From contig OY978526.1 of the NCBI GenBank assembly GCA_963854835.1, positions 42,633,140 through 42,697,139 on the forward strand: a stretch of 64,000 nt of DNA, given 5' to 3'. The notes under the pieces were generated by a model that was not told where the DNA came from, ran no database searches, and was given only the letters and a program-made list of their open reading frames with translations. The translations under genes were made by a program, and so were the position numbers. Below, in pieces: positions 1 to 10,394 of this stretch (positions within the stretch are counted from its first letter, which is position 1; the number at the start of each line of letters is the position of its first letter). Source of the DNA: Megamerina dolium (lineage: Eukaryota > Arthropoda > Insecta > Diptera > Megamerinidae).

Positions 1-1
1 A

Positions 2-1342
2 CATGAGTTCTTCGAGGAAGCCGATATACAAGCAGTCGTACACGCTGAGGAAGAAAGCAAGATAGATTCGAGTGGTCAACTAATGGAACTCATGAAATCC
101 ATGATGCAACAACAGCAGCAGCAACTGCAAGGAATTAATGCGAAGTTACAAGAAAATGCGTCTCGCATTGACTCCAAGTTTCAAGAACATTCGGTACGTC
201 AAGAAAACGCTATGGGAGAGTTCCAGAAAACAATTGACTCCAAGTTTCAAGAACATTCGGTACGTCAAGAAAACGCTATGGGAGAGTTCCAGAAAACAAT
301 TGACTCCAAGTTTCAAGAACATTCGGCTCGCCAAGAACACGTCATCGAAAATCTACAAAAAGGAATTGAACTTAGATTTCAGGAAATTTCCGGAGCTATT
401 AATGACAAAGTCACAGAGCTGAAAGAACACGTGGTTGAGTTGGATGATAAGCTGAAGGAACATGTCGACGACTGGGAAGATAAGTTCGAGAAACTACAGC
501 ACGAACTCAATCAACTAAAAATAAATGGGCCAGCCACATCAGTGATTAGAGATTCAAGTACAATCAAACTTAAGCCACCAACATTTGACGGAAGCACGCC
601 ATTCAATATCTTCAAGCTTCAATTCGAGACAACCGCTTCGAAGAATCAATGGGATGATAGCGACAAGACTGCTGCTTTAATAGTCGAATTAAAAGGTAAC
701 GCTTCCGAGGTGTTACAGATGATTCCAGAGAAAGATCGTGGTAGCTATCAGTCACTGATGGACACACTCCAGCGAAAGTATGGAAATGAATACAAGAGTC
801 AATTACATCGAGTGGAATTGAGATCGCGAGTGCAACGGAGTAATGAGAGTCTTCAGGAATTCGCTTCCGATATTGAGCGCTTATGTCATCTAGCGTTCTC
901 AGGTAATTCGGAAGAGTTCGTCGAAAAAATAAAAATAGAGGCATTCATAGATGGCATACGTGATGGAGAGACAAAGCGTGCCCTAGTCATGTCACCCAGG
1001 AATACTTATGCCGAAACAGTCAGTAGTGCATTGACGTTTGAAGCTGCCAGTTTGATGTGTCGACCAATGCCACGGGTACGCCAACTAGAAACAGAAACAG
1101 CAGATCTGGTTGAAGCAGTGTGTCAGGCATTCAAATCTGTAGCGCAGCCTGAAGGAAGAACAACAGGTCGACGCGAAAACAAGTTTACTGGTAAGTGCTT
1201 CATTTGTGACAAACCAGGACACATGGCGCGTGACTGCCGTCTACGACGAAAGCGATCAAGATCGAATTCTCCAGGAAGACAAAAGAAGGAGAATAAGGTG
1301 GATAGCGATCGCTCCACTAACACAAATCCATCGTTAAACTAA
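2..1342 (+). CDS. gag: Gag polyprotein of the gypsy element, 5' partial
   Basis: Structural protein that would form the retrotransposon particle. The frame is open from base 2, with no stop before the first ATG at 83, so the true start probably lies upstream of the window; from 83 the product is 419 residues. The N-terminal third is rich in Gln, Glu and Lys, looks like a coiled coil, and holds a 22-residue tandem repeat. The middle (about residues 150-320) is capsid-like. Near the C-terminus is one CCHC zinc knuckle (CFICDKPGHMARDC) followed by an Arg/Lys/Ser-rich basic tail that would bind RNA. It ends with TAA at 1340-1342, overlapping the open pol frame by about 21 nt in the -1 frame. Confidence 0.93.
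   Translation, partial: HEFFEEADIQAVVHAEEESKIDSSGQLMELMKSMMQQQQQQLQGINAKLQENASRIDSKFQEHSVRQENAMGEFQKTIDSKFQEHSVRQENAMGEFQKTIDSKFQEHSARQEHVIENLQKGIELRFQEISGAINDKVTELKEHVVELDDKLKEHVDDWEDKFEKLQHELNQLKINGPATSVIRDSSTIKLKPPTFDGSTPFNIFKLQFETTASKNQWDDSDKTAALIVELKGNASEVLQMIPEKDRGSYQSLMDTLQRKYGNEYKSQLHRVELRSRVQRSNESLQEFASDIERLCHLAFSGNSEEFVEKIKIEAFIDGIRDGETKRALVMSPRNTYAETVSSALTFEAASLMCRPMPRVRQLETETADLVEAVCQAFKSVAQPEGRTTGRRENKFTGKCFICDKPGHMARDCRLRRKRSRSNSPGRQKKENKVDSDRSTNTNPSLN
167..364 (+). repeat. 66-bp in-frame tandem repeat in gag
   Basis: Two apparently identical 66-bp units (167-232 and 233-298) and a third diverged unit (from 299) encode FQEHSVRQENAMGEFQK-type heptad-like repeats. 66 bp is 22 codons, so unit number can change without breaking the frame. 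The near identity of units 1 and 2 suggests recent duplication. Confidence 0.9.
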
Positions 1343-4300
1343 ATCGAGTCAGTTCAGCGGGGCGTGAACTGACTCCAACAGTGGGTTGCCCCATCATTCA
1401 CATTTCACAACTACAGCGTGTGCCAAGCAGCTTGACTATTGATGGAAAATTGGACAATATGGAATTCATGTTAACCCTGGATACTGGTGCATCACATTCG
1501 ATAATCAAGAGCGATTTGGTAAAGAGGTTTGAGCCTTTAATGGGAATAAAATTGCGTACAGCAACGGGTGAGGATGCACAAATTCTGGGCAAGATAAAGA
1601 AACGAGTATCTATTGGAAATTGCACATGGGAACATGAATTCATTGTGGCCGACATCATCGATGACGTAATAATTGGTGTTGATTTTATGATTGACAACGG
1701 ATTTACGTTAGATTTGAATCAACGGATACTACGTTATGCAAATGTCGAACTACCATTGAACATCGGTTACAAGCGTAGTGGGAACATCAAACGAGTACTG
1801 GCATGTCAACGCCAAGAGGTTCCAGCAAAATCAGAAGCGGTGATTTGGGCACAAAGAAATGTGGATGATGGGACAGGCAAGTTGTGGGTAGTGGAAGCAG
1901 ATAAAGAAATACAAAATAAAAACATCATACTTGGTAGGACGTTAGTAGAACCTAAAGAAAATGGAATAGTACCGGTGCGAATTTTAAATCCAACTAATAC
2001 ATCTACAGTTGTGAAGAAAGGAATGGTGATTGGTCATTGCCAGGAAGTTACTGCCATAGTAGACTGCGAAAAGGGTTCGTCGATAAAAAGTGGAAGATCA
2101 GGAACTGTCAGAGTGGAAATAAAAGCACAGATGGAAGAATGGGCAGGCGTGCTTACCAACCAGCAAAAAGAAAAGGCTTTACAACTATTGGAGAAGTACA
2201 GTTCAATCTTTTCTTCAAATGGAAAAACTGGAGGACGAACAACCATCGTGAAGCATCACATTGACACCGGTGATTCTAGACCAATTCGTCAAACACCACG
2301 ACGAGTTCCATTGGCCAAAAGAGACGAAGCCATTAAGCTGATTTCCGATATGCAGAAACAAGGTGTTATTGAACCATCAGCGAGTCCATGGAGTTCACCA
2401 GTTGTGCTGGTAAAGAAGAAGGATGGAAGTACTCGATTCTGTGTGGATTACAGAAAGCTAAATGATATTACGAAAAAAGACAGCTATCCACTGCCAAGAA
2501 TCGATGACACTCTGGACACACTATCTAGTGCGAAGTGGTTCTCAACTCTTGATTTGCAAAGTGGCTACTGGCAAGTAGAACTTGGTAAGGAAGACAAAGA
2601 GAAAACAGCTTTCAGTATTGGCGATGGTCTATGGCAATTTACAGTCATGCCATTTGGTTTATGCAATGCGCCAGCTACTTTCGAACGTTTGATGGAGCGT
2701 GTACTCAGAGGACTACACTGGAAAACGTGCTTGGTGTACCTCGATGACATTATTGTGATGGGAAAAGATTTTAACGACCACCTGGAAAAGTTGAAAGAAG
2801 TATTTGAGCGTATACAATCAGCAGGGCTTAAACTGAATATGAAAAAGTGTTCACTCTTCAGGCAAGAAGTTAAATATCTTGGTCATAAAGTAACAACAGA
2901 AGGGGTACATACCGACGAGGAGAAAGTAGCAGCAGTTCAAGAATGGCCTATTCCGTCGAATCTTCACGAGCTAAGAAGCTTCCTAGGCTTATGCACCTAC
3001 TATAGACGATTTGTTCCTGGATTTGCAAACATCGCCAGCAGTCTGCATGAGTTGACAAGAAAGAACAAACCATTTGTGTGGGGCGAGGACCAACAGAAAG
3101 CATTCGAACAGCTGAAAGAAAAACTCTGTTCAGCACCAATATTAGCGTATCCAGTACCTGGTCAAAAGTTTGTGTTGGACACAGATGCGAGTGGCTATGG
3201 AATAGGTGGTGTGCTCTCTCAGATCATAGATGGGCAAGAAAAAGTAATAGCATACTACAGTAAAATCCTGTCGAAGTCAGAAAGAAATTACTGTGTCACA
3301 CGAAGAGAGTTGCTCGCAATACTGGAATGTGTAAAGTATTTCCATAAATACTTGTACGGTCAGTCATTTCATCTACGAACTGACCACTCAGCGCTAAGGT
3401 GGTTATTGCAATTTAAAAACCCAGAAGGACAATTGGCGCGCTGGATTGAAAGGCTGCAGAGTTATGATTTTACCATCGAACATCGTAAAGGAGGACATCA
3501 CGGCAACGCGGATGCTCTATCTCGTCGTCCTTGCAAAATGGAATGTAAACATTGTTCTCGAGTGGAAAGCAAGGAGCACATTGTCGACATACGACTTACG
3601 AATATATTGCCGGAGGAGTCATGGACCACCGAACGAGTGCAAGAAGATCAGCGGAACGACCCAGATCTCGTAAAGATTATGGAATACAAGGAGCAGGGCA
3701 TACGTCCAGATTGGCAAGAAATGGCTAATGAGAGTCCAATAGCAAAGGCATACTGGGCGCAGTGGCAAAGCCTGCACTTACGAGACGGATGTTTATTCCG
3801 AGAATGGGAAAGTGAGGATGGAAAAATCACTAATGATCTTCTAGTGGTACCCAAGGCGAGAATAAATGAAGTGATAGCTGAGTATCACAATGCCTCCAGT
3901 GGAGGGCATTTGGGAATCACCAAAACCGTCGAGAAAATAAAGAAACGATTTTATTGGGTTGGATGTCATGACCATGTCGCTGATTGGATTCGGAAGTGTA
4001 AGCAATGTGCAATGGCCAAAGGTCCCACTAAGAAAAGTCGAGGTAAGATGCACCAATACACCGTGGGTGCTCCATTTGAGCGAATTGCTATGGACATAGC
4101 TGGACCATTTCCAATAAGCAACGCAGGAAACAAGTATGTTCTGGTGGTTATAGATTACTTCAGTAAATGGCCTGAAGTATACCCCATTCCAAATCAGGAA
4201 GCTAGTACAGTTGCGGATGTATTCGTCAACCAATGGGTTACTCGTTTTGGTGTACCGATGGAGTTACACTCAGACCAAGGTCGAAATTTTGAATCAGTTG

Positions 4301-4926
4301 TACTCCAAGAGATATGCCGTATGCTGGGTATATACAAAACTCGTACAACACCTTTGCATCCACAATCTGATGGCATGGTAGAACGATTTAACCGTACCTT
4401 GGAGGAATATTTGAGAAAAGTCGTAGATAAATACCAAAGAGACTGGGATGTACATATACCAATGTTCCTCATGGCATATCGATGCGCACAACATGATACG
4501 ACGGCTACCACACCGGCAATGGCAGTTTTTGGAAACGAGTTAAGACTGCCAGCTGATTTAAAATTTGGAGTCGTAACACCAACGAGATCAACCGAAGGTA
4601 ATTATATTAGCGAAAAGCGGGAACAGTTGGATGAAGTACATCGGTTCATCAGAGAGCGGTCGCAGATGATAAGCGATAAGATGAAGGCCAGGTATGACTT
4701 GAAAGCAAATTCAAAAGGGTTCTATGAAGGAGAGCTTGTAATGCTTCATAATCCACAACGAAAGAAAGGCCTGTCTCCTAAACTACAGACTCATTGGGAA
4801 GGACCATATGAGATTATAGCAAAGATAAATGACGTAGTGTATCGCATTCAACGTGCCTGGAATAAAAGAGCAAAGTTTAAAGTAGTGCACTTGGAGCGAC
4901 TTGCGCCATATCGAGGGGAAGTATAA
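1321..4926 (+). CDS. pol: Pol polyprotein: protease, RT, RNase H, integrase
   Basis: Replication enzymes of the gypsy element, probably made as a gag-pol fusion. The frame is open from 1321; the first start-like codon is GTG at 1381, so an independent ATG start is unlikely. Numbering from 1381 (1181 residues): aspartic protease DTGA at about 34; reverse transcriptase with YLDD at about 453-456; RNase H from about 600 (DTDASGYG); integrase HHCC zinc region from about 834; and an integrase core with D (about 905), D (about 965, in SDQG) and E (about 1001, in GMVERFN), which fits the D,D35E spacing. A GPY/F-like end follows. No stop or frameshift is visible and all catalytic motifs are intact. 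No chromodomain or env is seen. Confidence 0.95.
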   Translation, partial: HKSIVKLNRVSSAGRELTPTVGCPIIHISQLQRVPSSLTIDGKLDNMEFMLTLDTGASHSIIKSDLVKRFEPLMGIKLRTATGEDAQILGKIKKRVSIGNCTWEHEFIVADIIDDVIIGVDFMIDNGFTLDLNQRILRYANVELPLNIGYKRSGNIKRVLACQRQEVPAKSEAVIWAQRNVDDGTGKLWVVEADKEIQNKNIILGRTLVEPKENGIVPVRILNPTNTSTVVKKGMVIGHCQEVTAIVDCEKGSSIKSGRSGTVRVEIKAQMEEWAGVLTNQQKEKALQLLEKYSSIFSSNGKTGGRTTIVKHHIDTGDSRPIRQTPRRVPLAKRDEAIKLISDMQKQGVIEPSASPWSSPVVLVKKKDGSTRFCVDYRKLNDITKKDSYPLPRIDDTLDTLSSAKWFSTLDLQSGYWQVELGKEDKEKTAFSIGDGLWQFTVMPFGLCNAPATFERLMERVLRGLHWKTCLVYLDDIIVMGKDFNDHLEKLKEVFERIQSAGLKLNMKKCSLFRQEVKYLGHKVTTEGVHTDEEKVAAVQEWPIPSNLHELRSFLGLCTYYRRFVPGFANIASSLHELTRKNKPFVWGEDQQKAFEQLKEKLCSAPILAYPVPGQKFVLDTDASGYGIGGVLSQIIDGQEKVIAYYSKILSKSERNYCVTRRELLAILECVKYFHKYLYGQSFHLRTDHSALRWLLQFKNPEGQLARWIERLQSYDFTIEHRKGGHHGNADALSRRPCKMECKHCSRVESKEHIVDIRLTNILPEESWTTERVQEDQRNDPDLVKIMEYKEQGIRPDWQEMANESPIAKAYWAQWQSLHLRDGCLFREWESEDGKITNDLLVVPKARINEVIAEYHNASSGGHLGITKTVEKIKKRFYWVGCHDHVADWIRKCKQCAMAKGPTKKSRGKMHQYTVGAPFERIAMDIAGPFPISNAGNKYVLVVIDYFSKWPEVYPIPNQEASTVADVFVNQWVTRFGVPMELHSDQGRNFESVVLQEICRMLGIYKTRTTPLHPQSDGMVERFNRTLEEYLRKVVDKYQRDWDVHIPMFLMAYRCAQHDTTATTPAMAVFGNELRLPADLKFGVVTPTRSTEGNYISEKREQLDEVHRFIRERSQMISDKMKARYDLKANSKGFYEGELVMLHNPQRKKGLSPKLQTHWEGPYEIIAKINDVVYRIQRAWNKRAKFKVVHLERLAPYRGEV
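1333..1339 (+). promoter_or_regulatory. Candidate -1 frameshift heptamer at gag/pol junction
   Basis: G TTA AAC sits directly before the gag stop TAA (1340-1342). The pol frame is the -1 frame and is open from 1321, so slippage here would fuse gag to pol. GTTAAAC is a known type of -1 slippery heptamer. I did not identify a downstream pseudoknot. Confidence 0.5.
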
Positions 4927-4951
4927 AAACTTGTTCGGGACGAACAAGGTT

Positions 4952-4963
4952 AAGAGGAGGGCA
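4952..4963 (+). other. Polypurine tract
   Basis: AAGAGGAGGGCAG immediately precedes the LTR start TGTAAC at 4965. This is the expected plus-strand primer position for an LTR retrotransposon. Confidence 0.8.
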
Positions 4964-5130
4964 GTGTAACGAGTATCGATAGTTGATTACTCATCACTAT
5001 TGTGACTGACTCTATTGGCAGCATCGAAACGAATGTCAACAAAAAGAAATAAGCGATAACCAGAACAAGCCAACGAGAAAGGAAGAGAAGAATCTCGATA
5101 AAGGAAGATTCTGGGGTGTTGCCAACAGAG

Positions 5131-5138
5131 TATAAATA
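5131..5138 (+). promoter_or_regulatory. LTR TATA box
   Basis: TATAAATA lies within the 3' LTR, about 150 bp upstream of the AATAAA at 5283, consistent with a U3-R arrangement. Confidence 0.6.
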
Positions 5139-5282
5139 GAGCCAGTGTTGAGTATTGACAATCAATCTAATTCCGAACGTGATTGCGAAAACATTGATAC
5201 AGAGGCAAAAGTTGCAAGTACATTTAAGTGTTATAGTAAATAGTTGATTGTAAACAGTGTTGATTGTAAATAGAGATTATTA

Positions 5283-5288
5283 AATAAA
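5283..5288 (+). terminator. LTR polyadenylation signal
   Basis: AATAAA within the 3' LTR, downstream of the LTR TATA box. Confidence 0.5.
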
Positions 5289-5402
5289 TTGTTGCTGTAT
5301 ATAGTTGTATAAAATAAGTGTTGCAGTTATCATTAACAGAATCCAGTGATCGAACAAGGTAATTCAAATAGAATTAAACGTTCACAGAATAAAAACGTAA
5401 CA

Positions 5403-6326
5403 GTATGTTTACACATGGAGAATACCACAACTAAAAATCTATTTACCTGTTTACAGAGTAAGATTTATTTCTAAAGGGATTGTTAGCTGTGAAAATGCAA
5501 CGCTAAATCAACGATAATTTTGATTTTACTCCCTTCTTTACGAAATGACCTATAAAAAACAGAGTTGCATAGAGGAAAATATAACGAAGTTATCGTGATT
5601 TTCACAAAATTCTAGATTTTGGTGGTAGTAATTTTTAATGAGAAATATGCTTGTTTGAAAATAGATTTGATTGATAATCTCTAAAATGAAGTTAATCTCG
5701 TATGTGTAAAGATATTATAAGATCTATTCCTCAACAGAGTGTTATCTGTCAAAACCCAACTCCAAATCAACGCCAATTTTGATTTTACTTCCTTCTTCAC
5801 GAAATCATCGATAAAAACAGAGTTGCACAGAAGAAATTCTAACAAAGTTTCGGGATTTGCACTAAATTCTAAATGATGGTGGTAGTAATTTTATATGGGA
5901 AATATGCTTGTTTGAAAATAGATTTGAGTGATAATTTCAAAAATGAAGATAATTTCATATGTGTAAGTATACTATCAGTTAATGTTTTCAAGTTTATGTC
6001 TCGAGTAACTGGCGCTTTGGGCCAGCGGTCCATATGGCTGATTCACATACAAAATTGAATTTGTTTTACTTCAGTGCTTTGCTTTGACAAATAAGATTGA
6101 TGTATGCTTATGTATGATGATGTTCGCATAAAAAGTTCTCGAAGCAAAGGAAAGCGAAGCAACCTTTGTGCTTTTTGACAATCAGCTGTATACATTTTTA
6201 CTTTTTTTTTTTTTTTCATTTAGACGCACTTGCAATCGCATTTAAAGGATAAGAAACAAGTTAAATATGGATTATTATTGTTTTTATTATTACATATTAT
6301 ATTTTTTTTATTGTTTGTCGTATGCT
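5403..6326. other. AT-rich spacer with internal duplication
   Basis: I see no gene. The notable structure is the duplicated segment 5481-5980, listed separately. A short GC-richer patch (6001-6040) and a poly-T run near 6202 have no recognised function. Confidence 0.6.
5481..5980. repeat. Two diverged direct repeats, about 259-bp period
   Basis: Copy 1 (about 5481-5720) and copy 2 (about 5740-5980) share order and landmarks: the GATTTTACT(C/T)CCTTCTT block, TGGTGGTAGTAATTTT, and ATATGCTTGTTTGAAAATAG. They differ by scattered substitutions and small gaps. No reading frame is conserved, so this is a noncoding tandem duplication of unknown origin. Confidence 0.85.
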
Positions 6327-6650
6327 GTAGCTTAATGGTTAGTCAGTTGGCATTCTGATCTTCAATCTCCGGCTGAAGCATAAAATTAATATCGAATTAA
6401 ATTAGAACGATGCCCACCTATCGGCAAGCAATTGGCAATTCTTCCGGCAGTAACGATTTGCTATGGAAAAGCTTCTAAAAAATCTCTGTGACTAAGCTCA
6501 GAAAAACTGATGTCACAAGGGTTCTGCCGTTCGAAATCGACTACAAAAAGTAGGTCCCTTCTAATAGTGTCCAAAATATAATGCGCACAACAGTATTGGA
6601 AGAAAATCTCGGCCAAAGAGTCCTTCGTATTCATTTTATTCGTTTCAGAC
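6327..6650 (+). mobile_element. tRNA-headed SINE copy (diverged)
   Basis: It starts with a tRNA-like head (GCTGTAGCTTAATGGTTAGT, then CAATCTCCGGCTGAAGC). The family body follows: CGGCAAGCAATTGGCAATTC, then the TGATGTCACAAGGGTTCTGC block, TAGGTCCCTTCTAATA and GCGCACAACAGTA. The B box is damaged. Same family as the copies at 11314, 22460, 23535, 24926, 25974, 46172 and 48425. Confidence 0.85.
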
Positions 6651-6679
6651 ACTTGCGAATTTCAAATATTAGACCCAGC

Positions 6680-6830
6680 GGAAGAAGACGCTCCAGCGAA
6701 GAGGGTATTTAATTCGGCACCCGCTGGAGAACGCAAAAGAAGAGTAAGACCAAACCTCCGTGGGAAGGATCTAGTGTTGGGTAACCTGGCGGCGCTTAGA
6801 ATATCCAATACCGAAACTTATCTGACAGAT
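6680..6830 (+). pseudogene. RTE-like LINE 3' end fragment
   Basis: A broken frame reads EEDAPAKRVFNSAPAGERKR, then RPNLRW, and after a frame change NLAALRISN. These phrases match the C-terminal tail of RTE-type LINE proteins and parallel the tail of the relic at 38850-39521. No catalytic domain is present. Confidence 0.6.
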
Positions 6831-8105
6831 GTACCTTAACCGTACGTTGTGAAAACAATTTTTATTCTATCTTACAGAGAAGTTCTGATTAAGTGCTAAC
6901 CGGACTTTGTGAAAACGGTCATAAATCTAGTAAATCTGTGAAAAAATAAATATTGGCTCAGAGTGAAAGAGCAACGCTAAAAACTGGTAAAAGTCGTAAC
7001 TTCTCACCAGTACAACATAAATATTAAATGCTGTAACTTTGAATTTTATATACATGTACATACTCAGATCATACACATGCGAATAAGCAAATATACTTTT
7101 AATTCAGATAATTCTGCATGATGGTTCATTTTTCCAAGTAATTTAATTCTTCTTTACATGCAAATATAATATTACTTTGTTCACAATTTGTTCTGTCAAA
7201 TATATTGCAGCTGATTGTTTGACACATTTACGAGAGTTTTCAACAAAAAATCTTCGACTAAATTTTTGACATAGAGAGCACGGTATTTGCTTTCTCGCAC
7301 CGTTTGCTTTTACTAGTTTTGCGTGTATGGGATAGATTTGAGGTAAAATTTGGTAAACTCTGGTAAAAAATTTTAAATTCGGACTCATACGGGATCAGAT
7401 CTACAATTAGCAATGATGTCAAATAACGTTCTTGCTCAGCCATTTCAATACATTTGTTACGTTACTTTTTATCAACAGCCAATAGCTAATTGGTATAAAT
7501 TTCGCTTTTTGAATTGTATTTCACACAATATGGCAAGGTCCAAAAATTATATTGAAATAAAAATTTTATCGAAATTCTATGTTTATTTTCGGAAGTACAA
7601 AATGGATAACCCAGTACATAGATAGATTGCTAATTGTCATCTCAATTGTTGTCTACCTAAAGCTATTCAATCTAATTTTCGACAGTGGTTGCAATGTTTC
7701 ACTACAAGGTAGGTAGGTAAGGTGGCTGTTATATGACGCACTTAGGCCATCTATGACCCGTTGTGATATTCACTACTTAACTCTTAATACGAATCGATGG
7801 CCCAAATAAAGCACTGTGGTTATAAGTATTAGTATAAAAATAATTACTATGCGGAAAATTGTCTCTACTGATGTTAATAATAAATTACTACATCAAAAAA
7901 TATAATTTAAATATCGTTATTCCCTCTCACCTGGTCTTTTATGTTTTCTGCGCAATTAAATGAAAAGTCAAAACAAAAATGACACTGCGGTGACATAAAC
8001 AAGCACACAAAAATTTTATAGAAGTTGTCACCCAATGAGTCATTTGAGGAAAACAAATTCTAAAATTGTTATAAATCGAAAGTGAACCGTATATAGAAAT
8101 ATAAA
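6831..8105. other. AT-rich intergenic sequence upstream of Vps24
   Basis: No gene recognised; short minus-strand frames at 7143-7443 lack any family signature. The last part must include the Vps24 promoter and 5' UTR. I see no clear TATA box in the 150 bases before the ATG at 8106. A dispersed repeat lies at 7705-7790. Confidence 0.55.
7705..7790 (+). repeat. Dispersed GTAGG / CACTTAGGCC repeat copy
   Basis: GGTAGGTAGGTAAGGTGGCTG, then CGCACTTAGGCC and CCGTTGTGATAT, repeats the order of landmarks seen at 24842-24925 and, more weakly, 23204-23290. A short interspersed repeat family of unknown class. Confidence 0.5.
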
Positions 8106-8229
8106 ATGGGTTTATTTGGAAAGACACACACAAAAGATCCAAAGGAACAGGTAGGTGTTACACTTCAGTTGTATCTTGCTTTATTTATAAGTGTTCGATG
8201 TTTTCGTAAGTAGTTCATGGTCAAGTATT

Positions 8230-8264
<35 letters not shown>

Positions 8265-9036
8265 ATATACAATATACAATGCATAGCTAGATGTACTACG
8301 TCATTTGAAACTTCATTGCGTACTTCTATTGCAGGTGCAAGAGTGGACTCACAAAATTCGAAAAGAAGGCAATCAATTAGATCGTCAAATACGAAGTATA
8401 CAACGTGAAGAAGAGAAGGTGAAACGTTCACTGAAGCAGGCAGCAACGAAAAATGATCGGGATACTTGTGTTATTCTTGCTAAAGAAATTGTAAGGGCGC
8501 GTAAGGCCATCAATCGTATCTACACTTCTAAAGCGCATCTCAATTCGATTCAGCTGCAAATGAAAAATCAATTATGTACGTTGATTGATAAATATGCGTT
8601 TTTAATTATTTTCTAATATATTTATTCATATTTAGCCACTTTACGCGTTGCTGGGTCTTTGCAAAAATCGACAGAGGTGATGCAAGCGATGCAGAGCCTG
8701 GTGCGTTATCCCGAATTGGCGGGCATTATGCGCGATATGTCGAAAGAAATGATGAAAGCGGGTATAATCGAAGAAATGCTTGATGAAACAATGGATTCTC
8801 TGGAGGAGTCCGAGGAGATGGAAGAAGAGGCCGCAAGGGAAGTGGATAATGTACTTTGGGAAATTACGAATGGAAAGTTGGGAGAAGCTCCACTTCCACC
8901 GGATGGTATTGCAGCGGAGAAACAGGAAACACCCGCAATAGCAACAGCTTCTGCGAATATCGAGCCTGAAGAAGAAGAAGAGGAGGAAGAAGATTTACAT
9001 GAAATGCAAAGCCGTTTAGCATCATTACGATCGTAA
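8106..9036 (+). CDS. Vps24: Vps24/CHMP3, ESCRT-III subunit
   Basis: ESCRT-III component that co-polymerises with Vps2 on the Snf7 filament and helps Vps4-driven membrane scission (endosomal sorting, cytokinesis, membrane repair). Exons: 8106-8150, 8335-8575 and 8636-9036; introns are GT-AG, 184 and 60 bp. The 687 nt encode 228 residues, close to the usual 220-225. The N-terminus reads MGLFGKT, the family's conserved start. Next come a basic alpha1-alpha2 hairpin (IQREEEKVKRS), SKAHLNS, VAGSLQKSTEVMQAMQSLV, and SKEMMKAGIIEEMLDETMDS. An acidic linker precedes a C-terminal MIT-interacting motif (MQSRLASLRS) that binds Vps4. The codon split across intron 2 restores NQLSTLRVAG, supporting the model. 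It is the only intact host gene recognised here. Confidence 0.96.
8231..8276 (+). repeat. (AT)n in Vps24 intron 1
   Basis: A run of alternating A and T with short CAATATA interruptions, entirely inside the 184-bp first intron, so it cannot change the protein. Confidence 0.9.
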
Positions 9037-10394
9037 ATGGCTGATTGCAATGCATCGAAAAATTCCATGTAATGTGCGCAATAATAAGATAACAGGAATT
9101 TAAAAGAATTGCTTTGAATGTTTTATACGAAAATAAGTGGACACCGCCTCAATTACAATTGTCACCTTACCCAAATCTAATCATATTATTTTGATTATAG
9201 TTGAATTTAATTATGAAAGCAAAGGCATTACCTCCGTAAGATTTTGCAAATGTTATCTGTTCTTTCTAACGAAACCACTCTGTATTTTCTCACCATAAAG
9301 GCTAACGTTATTTATTAAGTGTATGAATTGCTAAAAATATTTGTGTAACTATAAATATTTATTAAAGAAATATATTAAAAATTAACATTTTCGTTAGTTT
9401 GCAAAATGAAATTAAATTGCCTCTCTTTCGCTGTATGTATTTGTACATTAAATTATTACCTAATACTTCTGTTTTTTTTTTGTTATGAATTTTTATAAAA
9501 TATACATATATATTTATTTTTTTTATAAACAAAAATAATTAATTTTATTATGTATTGCTTTATTGATTGCACAACGGTAAGATATCAACAAAAAATGTAA
9601 AGTTGATATGAAATTTTCTAGTTGCCTGAATGCATGAAAGACAATAATGCAAATGAAAACCAATTTTAAATGCAATTGATGTATATGTAGTTACTACATA
9701 TATAACTTGAAGCTGTTTCTGATTGAAATTCATTTTATTCTCATATGACTACTTTTGTAGTTTATTCCACACACACAGTGTTTGTAATAATTTACCGAAT
9801 CATTTAGAAAATAATATTTATTGGATGGGAAACATAAATTTCCCAGCTAAATTGAATCTATCGTTCTTGACGAGAGATTTTCAATTGAATTGTATCGATG
9901 TGTTACTATGTACATATATATTCATGTATAGATATAAATAAATAAAAGCAATATTCGTAATATCTCCGAAGGACGTAAACAATATTTATCTGTATGACCA
10001 AGATGCATTTGCTCAATTTATGTCAATATTATTTGCTTGTAGCGTTTACTCGCTTGCGACTCTGTAATAAGGAATAATTACTTTATCGCTTCGTTCTTTT
10101 GTGGCTCATGTTCCTCTTTTTGCTGGTGGGTATATGCATGTTGATGTTTACAATATTGATGCAGAAGGCTTCATGTATTTGAGTAAAACGTGTGGATTTT
10201 AGTGAGCCTCTATTGAGGTTCTTTTTTATTATTATATTTGATAGGCAGAAATCTTAATTTTATTGCAGGGACTATGGCGCTCTATGGCAATGGTGTACTC
10301 AACCAACAGATTTTCGTGGTTATTCCACGGAAATCATGTTAAGGATTTCATAATAGTGGAACTCCGAACAAAATACTGCGAATATAGACTGGAT
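9037..10394. other. Vps24 3' UTR and AT-rich spacer
   Basis: No further gene is seen. The sequence has TA- and T-rich runs (for example 9470-9530) and a plus frame at 9723-9941 with no family signature. Part of it must be the Vps24 3' UTR. Confidence 0.5.
9361..9366 (+). terminator. Possible Vps24 poly(A) signal
   Basis: ATTAAA about 325 bp after the Vps24 stop, in AT-rich sequence. AATAAA near 9938 is an alternative. Transcript data would decide. Confidence 0.3.

Larger units (their letters stand above)
1..5402 (+). mobile_element. Ty3/gypsy LTR retrotransposon, 5' LTR outside window
   Basis: The order is gag, pol (protease, reverse transcriptase, RNase H, integrase), purine tract, 3' LTR, which is the Ty3/gypsy order. 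Both large frames are open, so the insertion looks young. There is no env-like frame between pol (ends 4926) and the LTR (starts 4965). The window opens inside gag, so the 5' LTR and primer-binding site cannot be seen and LTR identity cannot be used for dating. A diverged relative lies in reverse orientation at 11041-13440. The gypsy lineage is not assigned. Confidence 0.95.
4965..5402 (+). repeat. 3' LTR of the gypsy element (about 438 bp)
   Basis: It begins TGTAACGAG and ends CGTAACA, giving TG..CA ends. It contains TATAAATA at 5131-5138 (U3 promoter) and AATAAA at 5283-5288 (polyadenylation). The last 100 bases match, in reverse complement, the LTR relic starting at 12735. Bases 5403-5406 (GTAT) would be one copy of the target duplication; the partner is off the window. 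Confidence 0.85.

Noticed and set aside
4927..4964. Possible env gene after pol
   Set aside because: Only 38 bp separate the pol stop from the LTR, so there is no room for one.
8706..9068. 120-residue minus frame over Vps24 exon 3
   Set aside because: Antisense shadow of the acidic Vps24 exon.
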